A stretch of DNA of 64,000 bases from contig JBKJNB010000034.1 in the NCBI GenBank assembly GCA_046595995.1, forward strand, positions 1 to 64,000. Reading direction: 5' to 3'. The number at the start of each line of letters is the position of its first letter. The first letter of the stretch is position 1. Source of the stretch: JAWXBR01 sp046595995 (lineage in GTDB: Bacteria; Bacteroidota; Ignavibacteria; Kapaibacteriales; Kapaibacteriaceae). Of this stretch, positions 25,575 through 35,408 are shown in pieces. Made by a program: the position numbers and the translations under genes. The notes under the pieces are model-generated. The model saw only the letters and a list, made by a program, of their open reading frames with translations. It did no database searches and had not been told where the DNA came from.

Positions 25575-25882
25575 AACGCAATCTATTCGATGAGCTCGTC
25601 GAAGGACTTCAATCCCACGCTGATCACCTCGCGGGCAAGATCACGTTGAATACGTACGTGGTCGAGATACCCGATCCACCCACGCTCACCGCGCGTCAAT
25701 TACTCGCGTTACGTAACAAGCTGAACGTCTCGCGTGCTGTGTTTGCTTCGTACTTGCGGACGAACGTACGGACGTTGGAGAACTGGGAACAGGGACGTGC
25801 CAAGCCGAATGCGCAAGCGACAGTGCTGATTCAACTCATCGCAAAGCATAAGGATATGCTGAAGCGCCTGCAGGATTTGTAA
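25571..25882 (+). CDS. NadS/HigA-type antitoxin, second copy
   Basis: The product has 103 residues and starts MKRNLFDELVEGLQSHADHLAGK. The HTH region (LRNKLNVSRAVFASYLRTNVRTLENWEQGRAKPN) is almost the same as in the first antitoxin, so the two could cross-regulate the near-identical operators. Its 3' third is overlapped on the other strand by the C-terminal extension of the YCII-glyoxalase gene. Confidence 0.9.
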   Translation: MKRNLFDELVEGLQSHADHLAGKITLNTYVVEIPDPPTLTARQLLALRNKLNVSRAVFASYLRTNVRTLENWEQGRAKPNAQATVLIQLIAKHKDMLKRLQDL

Positions 25883-26527
25883 CCGCTGCGCAAACGTATG
25901 CAGCACGCCACTCGGATCAAGAATCGCAAACTCGCGCGAACCCCACGGCTTCTCCTGAAGCGGTCCATTCGGGTGCACCATGCCTTTCGCTGTGCATAGT
26001 GCATACAACACATTGATATCACCGACCTCAATGCGGCAGGATGACCACTCGGCCAATTTCTTATCATCCGATAGGAAGAAATGAATCTTCGCGCCACCGA
26101 TACGGAGCAGTCCGTAGGTGCCTTCGTGGACACTCGACGTAAAGTCTGAACCGAGGTCATTAAAAAAGCTTAGCGTCTCCTGAATGTTGCGCGACGGCAA
26201 CACTGGCACAGCGCGCTGTGCCGCCCCATTAGACCCTAGTGGAGTCGATGCGTTGTTGCCCACCACGGTCGCCCAGGGCTTTACCATCCATTTGACCACC
26301 AGTCCATTAAGCACGTAAGGGTCGGCGGCTGCAAAGTCTGCTGCTGCCTTGGGCGAGTCGCCTTGCCAGAGCATTGCAGCGCCTTCCACGGGTTCGCCTA
26401 TGGCGCCGCCAAGGAGGAGTTCGCCGCGGCGCACTGCTTCCCAAGTCTGGCGTAGGTGTTCATCGCGAAACAACGGACGCCGCTCCATGTAGTCGGGCGC
26501 GCCTTCGTAGATAAGGAAGTAGTGCAT
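25709..26527 (-). CDS. YCII-related plus glyoxalase/bleomycin-resistance fusion protein
   Basis: The product has 272 residues from MHYFLIYEGAPDYMERR at 26527. The N-terminal ~95 residues are a YCII-like dimeric alpha+beta domain. Residues ~115-215 are a vicinal-oxygen-chelate domain (VPVLPSRNIQETLSFFNDLGSDF, ending REFAILDPSGVLHTFAQRL). Either half alone is common in bacteria with unassigned function. The domain should end near 25885, but the frame continues about 58 residues into the antisense of the second antitoxin, so the last segment is probably read-through after loss of the original stop. An upstream start at 26665 would overlap the divergent gene. Confidence 0.75.
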   Translation of the reverse strand: MHYFLIYEGAPDYMERRPLFRDEHLRQTWEAVRRGELLLGGAIGEPVEGAAMLWQGDSPKAAADFAAADPYVLNGLVVKWMVKPWATVVGNNASTPLGSNGAAQRAVPVLPSRNIQETLSFFNDLGSDFTSSVHEGTYGLLRIGGAKIHFFLSDDKKLAEWSSCRIEVGDINVLYALCTAKGMVHPNGPLQEKPWGSREFAILDPSGVLHTFAQRLQILQALQHILMLCDELNQHCRLRIRLGTSLFPVLQRPYVRPQVRSKHSTRDVQLVT

Positions 26528-26603
26528 ATGCGAATATATTCTCGTGCCGGTAACTAGTCGGTTGTTGTACGGTTGTGCAGGTACCATTTCACAGAGGGAA
26601 GTA

Positions 26604-28814
26604 GTGAGCAAACGATTTTCATTGATGATTCTGGGTGCGCTTGCTGGACTCTTCGCAGCTAACACCTGGGCGGGGGAGATTCCAAAGGCTAACTGGAAGC
26701 CGGGGTACTATCAGTTGCCGAGTATAGTCAGGTTTTCAAGCGACGGCCGCTTCCTCACAATGATTGGCCAGAGGCAGACAGTTGTACTAGACTGTAAACT
26801 GAGAGTATGTCCATTGGTAATCGACTATATGCTGCAGGCTGGTCCCAGGCCCGAGTTCCAATTGCCTCCACGCTATACTGCTGTGTCAGAGTCAGGCAAT
26901 GAGTTAGTAACTGTCGATACTGCGGGATTGGTCTCCTGGTACCACGTAGGAGAATCTGAGCCGTGGATCGAACAGCACATCGGTCGCGAACTAGATCAGA
27001 CCATTTATATGCTATCGGATACGTCCTTCATGGCAGTGCTTGACGATACTGCATTTTTCATGACACCAGGTACTCAACGACGCATTGAGGGACGCCGTGC
27101 GCCGCACTGGAGGTATCTGATGACAAATCCGCTGCAGGATTCTATCGTCATTCTCACATTGGACACCCTTACTGCTATCGTTCACGCAACTTCTGGCGAC
27201 ACCTTAGGCCGGATCTTGGGGAAGATACTTGGCCTCGGTCCAGACAATACACTCATCGTGCACCACGGTGGGGATATCGATGCGTACGACACGCAGACAT
27301 GGACGTTTATCCGGACGTTGTACACCGATGTGTACGTGGCGGGTACCGACAATTCGCATTACATTCCAACAGTTATGCGGCGCCGCTTTCTGAATATCGC
27401 ACAGGGCGTACTGGACCTTTCGAATCAGGCACTTCTGCAGTCGCCGGGCCAGATGCATGACGTCTTGCACGACAAGACTTGTGTGCAACTGGCGTATAGC
27501 AATACGCAGATTCGCATTTGGCACGAAGACTCGCTTGCCGACAGTATCGACATCCTCGACGGCCCCATCGTATGCATCGTTCAACACCCTCGTGATTCAG
27601 TCATTGTTGGTGCGACAGCAGGAGCATTCAATCCAATCAGTTATGGTCCGGTAGGCCATATGGTTGCCCTTAAAGACAGTGCGATAGCCATCTTCACAAA
27701 GACACATTCGTTTGTGAACACGCTACGCCCGTTCCGCCGCATTAACGATACATTAGTAACCGAGTTTATTGGTGGCACTTACGATAGATTCTATGGCTAC
27801 ATGAATTTCGAATCGTGGGATCGATCGCGTAATTACACACGTGCCCTGCAGCATATCTCAAACCACAGTGCGACCGAAGAAAAATCTTTCTTTTGCTTTT
27901 CGGAACGAGGTGACACTCTCTCTACACGAAACGATAGTCTTCGTGTAGGGGCATGTACACAGCGCGCGCTGAAATCTTTGAGCGCTTTTACGACAAGCTT
28001 CGTGCCTGGCACAGAAGATTATGTTGCTGCAAATGTCAAATTCAACGTTAATAACTGTACAATTGCAGACACCTTGCCGTACACGGTACTATCAATATCA
28101 CCGCTGCAAGATCGGGTTGCAGCGCGTGTGGGCGATACCGTATTTACATCGTCTACCTCCTCACCACAACAACGATTTGCCTCGGTAATCTCACTATTTG
28201 GCCCTTCTGGCTGGTGGTCCGATTCCGGCTTCACGTATCGGTTTAGTGAGAATCGAAAAAATATTGTGTCGCTGTATGCTAACGGTCGCATCGAGCGGAT
28301 ATCACTGCCCGCACTGTTCACCACCAATCGGGCTCAGTGGTCGATATCCAACGATGGACGAGTTCTGACGAGCAGGTTTGCTGATACCATAGTTTCGATT
28401 GACATGCGCACACAAACCATACTGCGAGAGTATAATGGCGCCCCATGGCTGAAGGAAAAAAGTTTTGAATGGCGAATACGGTGCAACGTTGCAAATATCG
28501 ACGGCAGCCTCGTTGTTTCTTTACCCGGTGGTTGTGTTTCGGTTTTTCCTGGCGTCGAAGTACCAACTACCTCCACGGTCAATCATCAACAACGATCGTC
28601 ACCAACAAAGTCAGATGGTGTTATCAAAGGTGCTACTCCGCACTCGCCTGTAAGCGTATACACCGTGAATGGCAACTTAATTGGTACATATCCAGCGAAC
28701 GATCTTGGGTACTGGACTGCGACGTCGCTCGATCTAACGCTAGGGGCCTATATTCTGGTATGGGAAAGCGAACAAGGATTTCAATCAAACCTGGTCTTGT
28801 GGACGAATGAATAA
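26604..28814 (+). CDS. Exported beta-propeller-like protein with T9SS tail (copy 1)
   Basis: The product has 736 residues from a GTG at 26604 with AGAGGGA upstream. The signal peptide (FSLMILGALAGLFAANTWA) is followed by propeller-like repeats (VRFSSDGRFLTMIGQRQ, YTAVSESGNELVTVDTAGLVSWYHVG). The last 70 residues resemble a type A T9SS sorting domain (PVSVYTVNGNLIGTYPANDLG.. ending VLWTNE). A paralogue lies at 47887 and a fragment at 47222. Surface or extracellular location is inferred from the tail. The ligand or activity is unknown. The next ATG overlaps its stop by 8 nt. Confidence 0.8.
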   Translation: MSKRFSLMILGALAGLFAANTWAGEIPKANWKPGYYQLPSIVRFSSDGRFLTMIGQRQTVVLDCKLRVCPLVIDYMLQAGPRPEFQLPPRYTAVSESGNELVTVDTAGLVSWYHVGESEPWIEQHIGRELDQTIYMLSDTSFMAVLDDTAFFMTPGTQRRIEGRRAPHWRYLMTNPLQDSIVILTLDTLTAIVHATSGDTLGRILGKILGLGPDNTLIVHHGGDIDAYDTQTWTFIRTLYTDVYVAGTDNSHYIPTVMRRRFLNIAQGVLDLSNQALLQSPGQMHDVLHDKTCVQLAYSNTQIRIWHEDSLADSIDILDGPIVCIVQHPRDSVIVGATAGAFNPISYGPVGHMVALKDSAIAIFTKTHSFVNTLRPFRRINDTLVTEFIGGTYDRFYGYMNFESWDRSRNYTRALQHISNHSATEEKSFFCFSERGDTLSTRNDSLRVGACTQRALKSLSAFTTSFVPGTEDYVAANVKFNVNNCTIADTLPYTVLSISPLQDRVAARVGDTVFTSSTSSPQQRFASVISLFGPSGWWSDSGFTYRFSENRKNIVSLYANGRIERISLPALFTTNRAQWSISNDGRVLTSRFADTIVSIDMRTQTILREYNGAPWLKEKSFEWRIRCNVANIDGSLVVSLPGGCVSVFPGVEVPTTSTVNHQQRSSPTKSDGVIKGATPHSPVSVYTVNGNLIGTYPANDLGYWTATSLDLTLGAYILVWESEQGFQSNLVLWTNE

Positions 28815-29145
28815 CTCACACATCGACCGCGTCCGGGAGCGGTGTCTCGCACTTCCCGATACATCAGAGAAGCTTTCGCATGGCGCGCCGACGTTCTTCG
28901 TGAAGAAGAAGGTGTTTGTGATGTTTGCGAATAACCATCATAACGACGGACATATTGCGATATGGATACCGGCAGAAGCCGGTGTGCAAGAGGCACTCAT
29001 CGGTGCCAACCCGAAGGCATTCTTTCGTCCGCCCTACGTTGGCGTGAAAGGCTGGGTAGGCATTGAGCTTAGCGAAGTAAGTGATAAGGCGCTCAATGAG
29101 CATATCAGCGAAGCGTGGAATATTATTCGGGAGAATCGAAAATAA
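28807..29145 (+). CDS. MmcQ/YjbR family protein
   Basis: The product has 112 residues, full length for the family. CLALPDTSEKLSHGAPTFFVKKKVFVMF and FFRPPYVGVKGWVGIEL are the characteristic segments of this CyaY-like, double-wing DNA-binding fold. The precise role is unknown. It overlaps the end of the preceding propeller gene and is followed after 12 nt by the TPR regulator. Confidence 0.88.
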   Translation: MNNSHIDRVRERCLALPDTSEKLSHGAPTFFVKKKVFVMFANNHHNDGHIAIWIPAEAGVQEALIGANPKAFFRPPYVGVKGWVGIELSEVSDKALNEHISEAWNIIRENRK

Positions 29146-29157
29146 TTACATTCCCAC

Positions 29158-30867
29158 ATGTCTGACACACTACAAGCAATCTCGCCGGCACAGGAGCTTC
29201 ATGCGCAAGTAATGGCGATGGCACCGTTGCGCTATGAGAATCCGATTAGGCTTATCCACGATCTGCCGAAGCTGATGCAGCGGGCAAAGCGGATGAAGAA
29301 CCGTAACACCGTTTGCCTTTGCAATTTCTTTCTGGGTGTGGCTAGGTCTGCTGTGGGAGACGTGGATGGGGCTAAGGCCAACCTGCGACTGGCGATCGAG
29401 GAATGGAATGAACGGTGTGACCCGACAATTCTTACGGCAGCACGTAGCACGCTTGCAACGTTGTTATTGAAAGAAGAGAACGATGAGGAATTCGAGGAGC
29501 AGATGGCTGCCGCGTTGGTGATCTGTGTTACGATGGGCGACTGGAATAGGGCTGCTCGAACGTTGGTCGTGGGTGCAGAAGCGCTGGTAAAGGAGAATCG
29601 CGAAGGTCGTGCGTCGTTCTATCTACAAGAAGCTGAGCGGCTCATTGATATACATGGACTCGAGCGAACAGAGCAATTCTATGTATCTCGGGCCAACATT
29701 GCGCAAGCACAGGGCTTTACGGACGAAGCGCTGAAGGATCTGCATCGCATTTTGGCACTCTATGGTGATGACCCGTCGGCGAACCTTAGTGGCACCATCA
29801 ACAACATCGCCATCGTCTACGCATCACGGCGCGAGTATGCGAACGCACTCGAATATTTCGAACGGGCTCTTGCGTCATGCGGCGAGAGCGAGCCACTATA
29901 CAATCGTATGAACATGGTGGGGAATAAGTCTCATGCGTTGTTCCACCTGGTAATGTATGATGATGCGATCGAAGGCTTCGAGAAAGCGATTGCTATGGCA
30001 ATCGAAATCGACGATCCCGGATCGGAAATCAACTGGCGCATCGGCCAGGTCGAAGCATTGTGGCATAGTGGTGCCGAGATGGAAGCTCGGCGGCAGATGG
30101 CCGTAGTGTCGAAAAAGGTACGAACGGTATCAGAACCGACGGTGCTGCTGAGTGTGGCGTATATGGAAGCATCGTATGATCAAGGTTCGTTAGATCGATG
30201 TGTCGACCTGTTAGAGGCTATGCCGCGGTTAGGGACGATACCACAGTTAATATCATCACTTCAGGCTATGCTCGCTGAGCGGGGCCGTCATGACCTTGCA
30301 TATCGCGTTGCTTCGTGGCACCTCGACCGCCTACATCATCAACGTCAGCTTACACGCGAGCCCGTCCCTACACAAAGTATCGAGACGCACCTACGCCGGA
30401 TCGAGGCGAATGAGAGTGTCTGGCTCAGCGAGCTCGTAAGCACACAACGCGAGGAGCTTTCGCAACTCATGGCAGAGCGTATGCACGCACAGACGCGATA
30501 CGAAGATCTGCTTAACGATCTTTCACATATGGCCGATGCAAGTGTCCGCGAACTTGTTGAACGCCATCGCGGTGCTCCCTCTACAAATTCCTGGGAGAGC
30601 TTCGACAGATCGTTTGTTGCCGCGCACCCGTGGTTCTACATGTACGTTACACGGAGATTCTCCGATATCACACCGCATGAGTTGCGCATCTGTGCATTCG
30701 TACTTATGAAGAAGACCACTGCGGAAATCGCGTCAATGCTTAACGTCACTCCGAATGCCGTGGAGAAAATGCGCGTGAAAATTCGCAAGCGTCTAGATAT
30801 CGAGCATGGGGTGGATCTGGTAACTGCCTTGCGAGAGATCGATGCTTTCGCACAACAGGGAAGGTAG
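29158..30867 (+). CDS. TPR-repeat regulator with C-terminal LuxR-type HTH
   Basis: The product has 569 residues. About nine helix-pair TPR repeats span residues 20-390 (for example YANALEYFERALASCGESEPLYNRMNMVGN). A coiled-coil-like stretch (SELVSTQREELSQLMAERMHAQ) and a C-terminal HTH at about 500-560 follow (ITPHELRICAFVLMKKTTAEIASMLNVTPNAVEKMR). This is a common Bacteroidota/Chlorobi cytosolic regulator type that senses an unknown signal through the TPR part. It has no transmembrane segment. Confidence 0.85.
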   Translation: MSDTLQAISPAQELHAQVMAMAPLRYENPIRLIHDLPKLMQRAKRMKNRNTVCLCNFFLGVARSAVGDVDGAKANLRLAIEEWNERCDPTILTAARSTLATLLLKEENDEEFEEQMAAALVICVTMGDWNRAARTLVVGAEALVKENREGRASFYLQEAERLIDIHGLERTEQFYVSRANIAQAQGFTDEALKDLHRILALYGDDPSANLSGTINNIAIVYASRREYANALEYFERALASCGESEPLYNRMNMVGNKSHALFHLVMYDDAIEGFEKAIAMAIEIDDPGSEINWRIGQVEALWHSGAEMEARRQMAVVSKKVRTVSEPTVLLSVAYMEASYDQGSLDRCVDLLEAMPRLGTIPQLISSLQAMLAERGRHDLAYRVASWHLDRLHHQRQLTREPVPTQSIETHLRRIEANESVWLSELVSTQREELSQLMAERMHAQTRYEDLLNDLSHMADASVRELVERHRGAPSTNSWESFDRSFVAAHPWFYMYVTRRFSDITPHELRICAFVLMKKTTAEIASMLNVTPNAVEKMRVKIRKRLDIEHGVDLVTALREIDAFAQQGR

Positions 30868-30941
30868 AAGGGAAGCCCCTTTTCCCTAAGCCCCTTGCTA
30901 TGTTCGTCGCAGTTATGCTTCGTTCATCATACGAGATTGTC

Positions 30942-33332
30942 ATGCACAGTACTACTGTACTTCGGTCGCTCCTTCTTTTCTGCGTTGCTCTTGCGTTCCC
31001 GTACAAGGCAACGTCGGGTGTTGATAACGCCGACTACACGGTGATTACCGGAATCGATAACATCTCCGTGAAGGTGAACTATCCGTATCAAGTTTGGGGC
31101 AACCACACCACATTCGAATACGGCACAACCTCAGCACTCGGCAGCACGCTCACGACGTACACCGAGACACTGGAATACTTCTACGAATTGGTGAGTCAGG
31201 TGAATCATACGTATGTGATCAGAAATCTGGACCCCGGAACCACGATGTGGTTCAGAATCAGAGTCATCGACAACGTATTTCCTCAAAATTCATCAGTCAA
31301 TTTCGTGCTTGGGCCAATGCCTGCAACAACGGTACCCAAGTTTATCGCGTATGGCGGTGGCCTTGCTTCAGATCCGTCTGGTGGTGTTAGTATGACGCCC
31401 AACGTGTTGGGTCCGACGTCATGGACGTCTGACAACGTGTTGCTTCTCGATGTACAGCGTTGGACACAAACGTTTCGGATAACAGGAACGTCGGCCATGA
31501 AGCTGTCGATTGTTGTTGCCTTTGACGCCGTCACCAGTGGTTCCACACAGTTCGACACCTCCGACCTCGTGGTTCTGCACCGGGGCGAGTCGCTCCCTCC
31601 CGAGACATTTAAGCGTGTGTGGGCTGCAACGCGCCGCGGAAAAAGCAACTCGTATGTGGAGTTTGAGATCCCTGCGGGCGCTATCACAGACGGCCAGATT
31701 ACAATCGGACGGTCTGAATACTGGAAGGTTGTTCGCGTGCCCGAGGATGCAAGTACACTTGCAGCAGCGTGCGCTCGTGGCGAGAATACGGCTATCATCC
31801 TCAAACAAGGGGTCTACAATGAGCGTGTGGTGGTAAACACGAACACTCTTATCGGTACTAATTTTTCGTTAACCGGCAACGTCGCCGATCGTGGTGGCGT
31901 GATTATCGATGCATCGGGTGGTGACGGAGGTCAGGCCATTACCACGTCGGCCTATGGGCGTTTAACGCTCCAGGATCTGTACATCCAGAAGAGCTCAGGG
32001 TATGGTGGTGGTGCTGTTGGCATTAACAGCGCCTTCAACAACACCGGTCTCACGATTGATCGGTGTACGTTCATCGACTGTAACGCAGTCGCATCCGGCG
32101 GAGCAATTGTGGTAGCGTCGGGTGCTCTGTCGATCACAAACTCTACATTCGATAATTGTTCGGTACGCGGTGATCTCGATGCCAATAATACCTCTGACAC
32201 CTATGGCGGAGCCGTCTTTGCCAATGCATTATCTAGTGTCAAGATCGACAATTGCTCGTTCTTCAATTGCTCTGCCCACGGAGGCGGAGTTCCAGTCTAT
32301 ATCCCAAATGAAGATGTGTATCGCGGCGCTCAGGGAAACGGTGGCGCTGTTGATGTGTCTAATACCAATGCGGTTACTATCAGCAATTCGGTCTTCTCCA
32401 ACGACACTGCAACAGGCTATGGCGGAGCGATCAATGCTGATGGCGGCGTAGGTTCGTTTGAGTCGCTGAACAATACCTTCATCAGCTGTGTAGGGCTGAA
32501 CAAGAGCGTTGTTGCTTCACTAGTTGCTCCAATTAGTAAGCCGGGTGAGGCGGTGCAGGAGGCAGATACGGTCACAACCATAGGCCCGGCCGGAGGTGCC
32601 ATCTATATCGGTGGTAGCATACAGCCGCTCCTGATTCATAACTCGGTGTTGGTTGAAGACAGTACGCAGGCTGTAGTCATTGCCACGACGATACCGGCCC
32701 GGATCATCGGTTCTATCCTGTGGACGGAGAGCCCTGCTACCACGCCCGTCCTCATCAATCGGTCAGCATCGCTCGTTTATATTGCATGGTCAAACCTTGC
32801 CACTCATAGCTCGCCAAATATATCACACGCTTCTATCTCCGCTTCGCCGCAGTGGGACAAAGACTCGTCACAACATCTCGTGCTTCGAGCCACGTCGCCG
32901 TGCAAGAACACAGGCACTCCCGACCCTAACGGAAACGGAGCCACATACGAAACAGATCTGGATGACCGCGAGCCCGATGGCACGCGCTACGACATGGGAG
33001 CCTTACCGTTCAGCATGAAGTACTCGCCACGGCGGATAACAACGTGGATCGACGAAATCCTGGTTGCAGAATCTAATCGCATGAGTGTTTCGCCAATGCC
33101 TGTGCGTACCAGCGCGCGCATCGCATGCGGAGACCGATTTGCAACAACCACCGTCGATGTAGAGATTGTAGACACACGCGGCGTAACTGTGTTCTCTGAA
33201 CGCAATCAGCAAACCGATGCTACTGGTGCCATCACACTCACACTTCCCAATTCGCTCCATAGCGGAGTCTACGCCGCACGGGTTACCGCACAGAGCGGTC
33301 GCACCGCCACGGGCATGTTCGTGCGCGACTAG
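30942..33332 (+). CDS. Exported right-handed beta-helix protein with T9SS tail
   Basis: The product has 796 residues from MHSTTVLRSLLLF, which places the signal peptide first; starts at 30900 and 30915 are possible. The N-terminus contains fibronectin-like beta domains. Residues ~330-640 are a parallel beta-helix (repeated GGAIVVASGALSITNSTFDNC-like rungs). The end (VEIVDTRGVTVFSERNQQTDATGAI.. GMFVRD) resembles a T9SS sorting domain. Such proteins are often polysaccharide-binding or lyase-like surface proteins, but no catalytic residues can be assigned. Confidence 0.82.
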   Translation: MHSTTVLRSLLLFCVALAFPYKATSGVDNADYTVITGIDNISVKVNYPYQVWGNHTTFEYGTTSALGSTLTTYTETLEYFYELVSQVNHTYVIRNLDPGTTMWFRIRVIDNVFPQNSSVNFVLGPMPATTVPKFIAYGGGLASDPSGGVSMTPNVLGPTSWTSDNVLLLDVQRWTQTFRITGTSAMKLSIVVAFDAVTSGSTQFDTSDLVVLHRGESLPPETFKRVWAATRRGKSNSYVEFEIPAGAITDGQITIGRSEYWKVVRVPEDASTLAAACARGENTAIILKQGVYNERVVVNTNTLIGTNFSLTGNVADRGGVIIDASGGDGGQAITTSAYGRLTLQDLYIQKSSGYGGGAVGINSAFNNTGLTIDRCTFIDCNAVASGGAIVVASGALSITNSTFDNCSVRGDLDANNTSDTYGGAVFANALSSVKIDNCSFFNCSAHGGGVPVYIPNEDVYRGAQGNGGAVDVSNTNAVTISNSVFSNDTATGYGGAINADGGVGSFESLNNTFISCVGLNKSVVASLVAPISKPGEAVQEADTVTTIGPAGGAIYIGGSIQPLLIHNSVLVEDSTQAVVIATTIPARIIGSILWTESPATTPVLINRSASLVYIAWSNLATHSSPNISHASISASPQWDKDSSQHLVLRATSPCKNTGTPDPNGNGATYETDLDDREPDGTRYDMGALPFSMKYSPRRITTWIDEILVAESNRMSVSPMPVRTSARIACGDRFATTTVDVEIVDTRGVTVFSERNQQTDATGAITLTLPNSLHSGVYAARVTAQSGRTATGMFVRD

Positions 33333-33547
33333 GCTCAGGGCACTTCAATGAATCTTTCTATCGCTGCTCCAACAGTCGTGCATACGACACTCTCACAAAG
33401 CGAAGCATTCGTAATTCGTGGTAAGGGGCTCGCACTTCGTGCGAATGGGTCGGAGCGATAACAGTCGTATGCACGCCGAAGAAAACGATACCTGCGCTCT
33501 GGTCGTCGTCTACAGAGGTTACGTACCGCAGACCCACGTAGACAATC

Positions 33548-33924
33548 ATGCGTGGGCCGTTGCACGGTGCCGGTCGCATCGGACGTATTCTGAATGTGTT
33601 GTATCTCGTCAGAGAAGAGTTGCTGAATATCCCAGTCGCATACATGAGCAAGTACATCATGAATACCAAGTCGACATATTTTCGCACAAACCACAAGTTC
33701 TATAGTCTAGTCAGGATCTTGTCAACAGCCTGTTCGCCTACCCGTACACCAAAATCACTTTCATTGAGTGCGATTTAGGAGTTTCGCGCGGTACGGCCAC
33801 GAAGTACCTGGAAGCCTTGGCGGACGATGAAATACTGCAGCGCCAAAAGGTCGGCCGCAACAGCTACTACGTCAATAAAGCGCTCTACAGAATCCTTACA
33901 GGCGAAGACGCTGGGGCTTCTTAA
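33548..33924 (+). pseudogene. Fic-family protein remnant
   Basis: The first frame (33548 on) reads MRGPLHGAGRIGRILNVLYL.. NIPVAYMSKYIMNTKSTYFRT, which is the Fic core after the catalytic HPFxxGNGR loop, here changed to PLHGAGRIGR. From about 33718 another frame continues with the family's winged-helix C-terminus (LFAYPYTKITFIECDLGVSRGTATKYLEALADDEILQRQKVGRNSYYVN) to a TAA at 33922. The N-terminal half is missing. A frameshift, the lost His and a missing N-terminus make it non-functional as an AMP-transferase. The 200 nt before it (33333-33547) hold nothing I can assign. Confidence 0.8.
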
Positions 33925-33936
33925 GTTGCTACCACT

Positions 33937-35319
33937 ATGGCAAATGAACGACTTGAGGAACGATTGGCACAGCTCTCATCTGAGGTCCTAGCGGAGCTGT
34001 TAGTACGTCATGCGACCGGCAACAAACCGCTAAGGCGAGAACTGATTACGGCCACGTCGGATGTTAAGTCATTAGTGGCTTTTGTGAGGGGTGCGATCAA
34101 TAAGCTGTCTCCTACTTACCCGAGTGACGATTACGTCTATGCAAGTAAAGTTCGTACCCGGCTAGACATAATTCTCGAGCGGATAGAGGCCGTTGCCAGC
34201 GCCGTACCAAGCAGAGCCTTCGAGTTGGTATGCGAGTTATATGCTAATGAGTCATACATAACAAAGAATGTCGATGACGTTGATGAAACCATTGTTGAGG
34301 TATTCTGCGTTTGTATGCCCAAGCTTGCCGCCGAGATTGCTGAGTCGTACTCCGATGAGAAACACACGACGAAATGGTTGTTGAAGGCCCTCGAGGTAGA
34401 CTCTTCACGTTCGGGAAGTTACTTGGTCGATGCGCTCGCATCTGTTATTCCGGAGTCAGTGTTGAGAACACTTCTTGCCGACACAGCGCATCGCGTTGAG
34501 CAAAATCCTCGCACGGAATTTGAAAATCGAGATCATGCATTTGTGCTGCGTCGGCTACTTGTTGCTGTGGGCGACACCACTGGCTTTATTGAAGTGTGCA
34601 CACATAATGGTTCGATGATTGAGACGGATGTACTTACACTCGTGCAGATGTATATCGACCACGGAGCATACGACGTCGCAGAACAGTGGCTGCACACACT
34701 TCAATGGAACGCAGACGCGATTCCTACTTCAGTTCAAACACTGCAATACGACATCGACAGAGGATTAAAACGTCCTAAGTCGGTTCACGTAGACGTCATG
34801 AACGACTTCCTGAAAAGACCTTATTATTTGACGTATAATGCATTAAAGGAAAAGCTGTCGTCAGACGCCCTAGCCAAATTGTTTTCCGATGTGATGCATT
34901 CGACGGCGGACCCCGACTTCAAATCAATGCATGTTGTGTGGTTTCTTGTTTCGGAGGATGCGGCTAAGGCAGAACGCATCTTCGCTTCGTTCAAGAAAAT
35001 CGAACGAGTAGATTTCGACATGTGGGTACACATCCTTGAAGCATTTGAATCAACGAGAAGACCCCTAGGAGCTACGATTGCCCTTCGTGTACTCCTCGAT
35101 GACATCCTCGACAATAAACGAACTGAGCAATACGGCCACGCCACTCGATACTACGCGAGACTATGGTTCCATGCCCAGAACATCACCAAATGGAGTGGCA
35201 TCCCGAACAACGACACCTACATGGCCGCATTCCAGAGAGCTCATGCCTTCGACTCACTATTCTGGTACACGGCTGTGCGACAGCCGAAGCCCGTAGAGGT
35301 CCCGTGGTATGAGCAGTAG
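33937..35319 (+). CDS. DUF6880-like helical protein (paralogue 1)
   Basis: The product has 460 residues, nearly all predicted helix, starting MANERLEERLAQLSSEVLAELLVRHATGN. Related copies are at 46174 (broken), 50861 and 52278; all share the opening LSxxVLAxxL..GNxxL(K/R)xEL(I/V), a FELVCEL motif near residue 95, and a WL(H/S/D)xL plus RFL..P block near residue 275. From memory this is closest to DUF6880. Some relatives carry a SWIM zinc finger, but none is present here. The family's role is unknown. It immediately precedes the restriction-modification cluster, with 90 nt between. Confidence 0.6.
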   Translation: MANERLEERLAQLSSEVLAELLVRHATGNKPLRRELITATSDVKSLVAFVRGAINKLSPTYPSDDYVYASKVRTRLDIILERIEAVASAVPSRAFELVCELYANESYITKNVDDVDETIVEVFCVCMPKLAAEIAESYSDEKHTTKWLLKALEVDSSRSGSYLVDALASVIPESVLRTLLADTAHRVEQNPRTEFENRDHAFVLRRLLVAVGDTTGFIEVCTHNGSMIETDVLTLVQMYIDHGAYDVAEQWLHTLQWNADAIPTSVQTLQYDIDRGLKRPKSVHVDVMNDFLKRPYYLTYNALKEKLSSDALAKLFSDVMHSTADPDFKSMHVVWFLVSEDAAKAERIFASFKKIERVDFDMWVHILEAFESTRRPLGATIALRVLLDDILDNKRTEQYGHATRYYARLWFHAQNITKWSGIPNNDTYMAAFQRAHAFDSLFWYTAVRQPKPVEVPWYEQ

Positions 35320-35408
35320 TAGGGCAACTACGTACCTCTTTCAGGGCATTTTATCCTCAACGCTCTGGTATCATGTTTTTAAGGCAGTGTGGTTGTTAAG
35401 TTGTGGCC

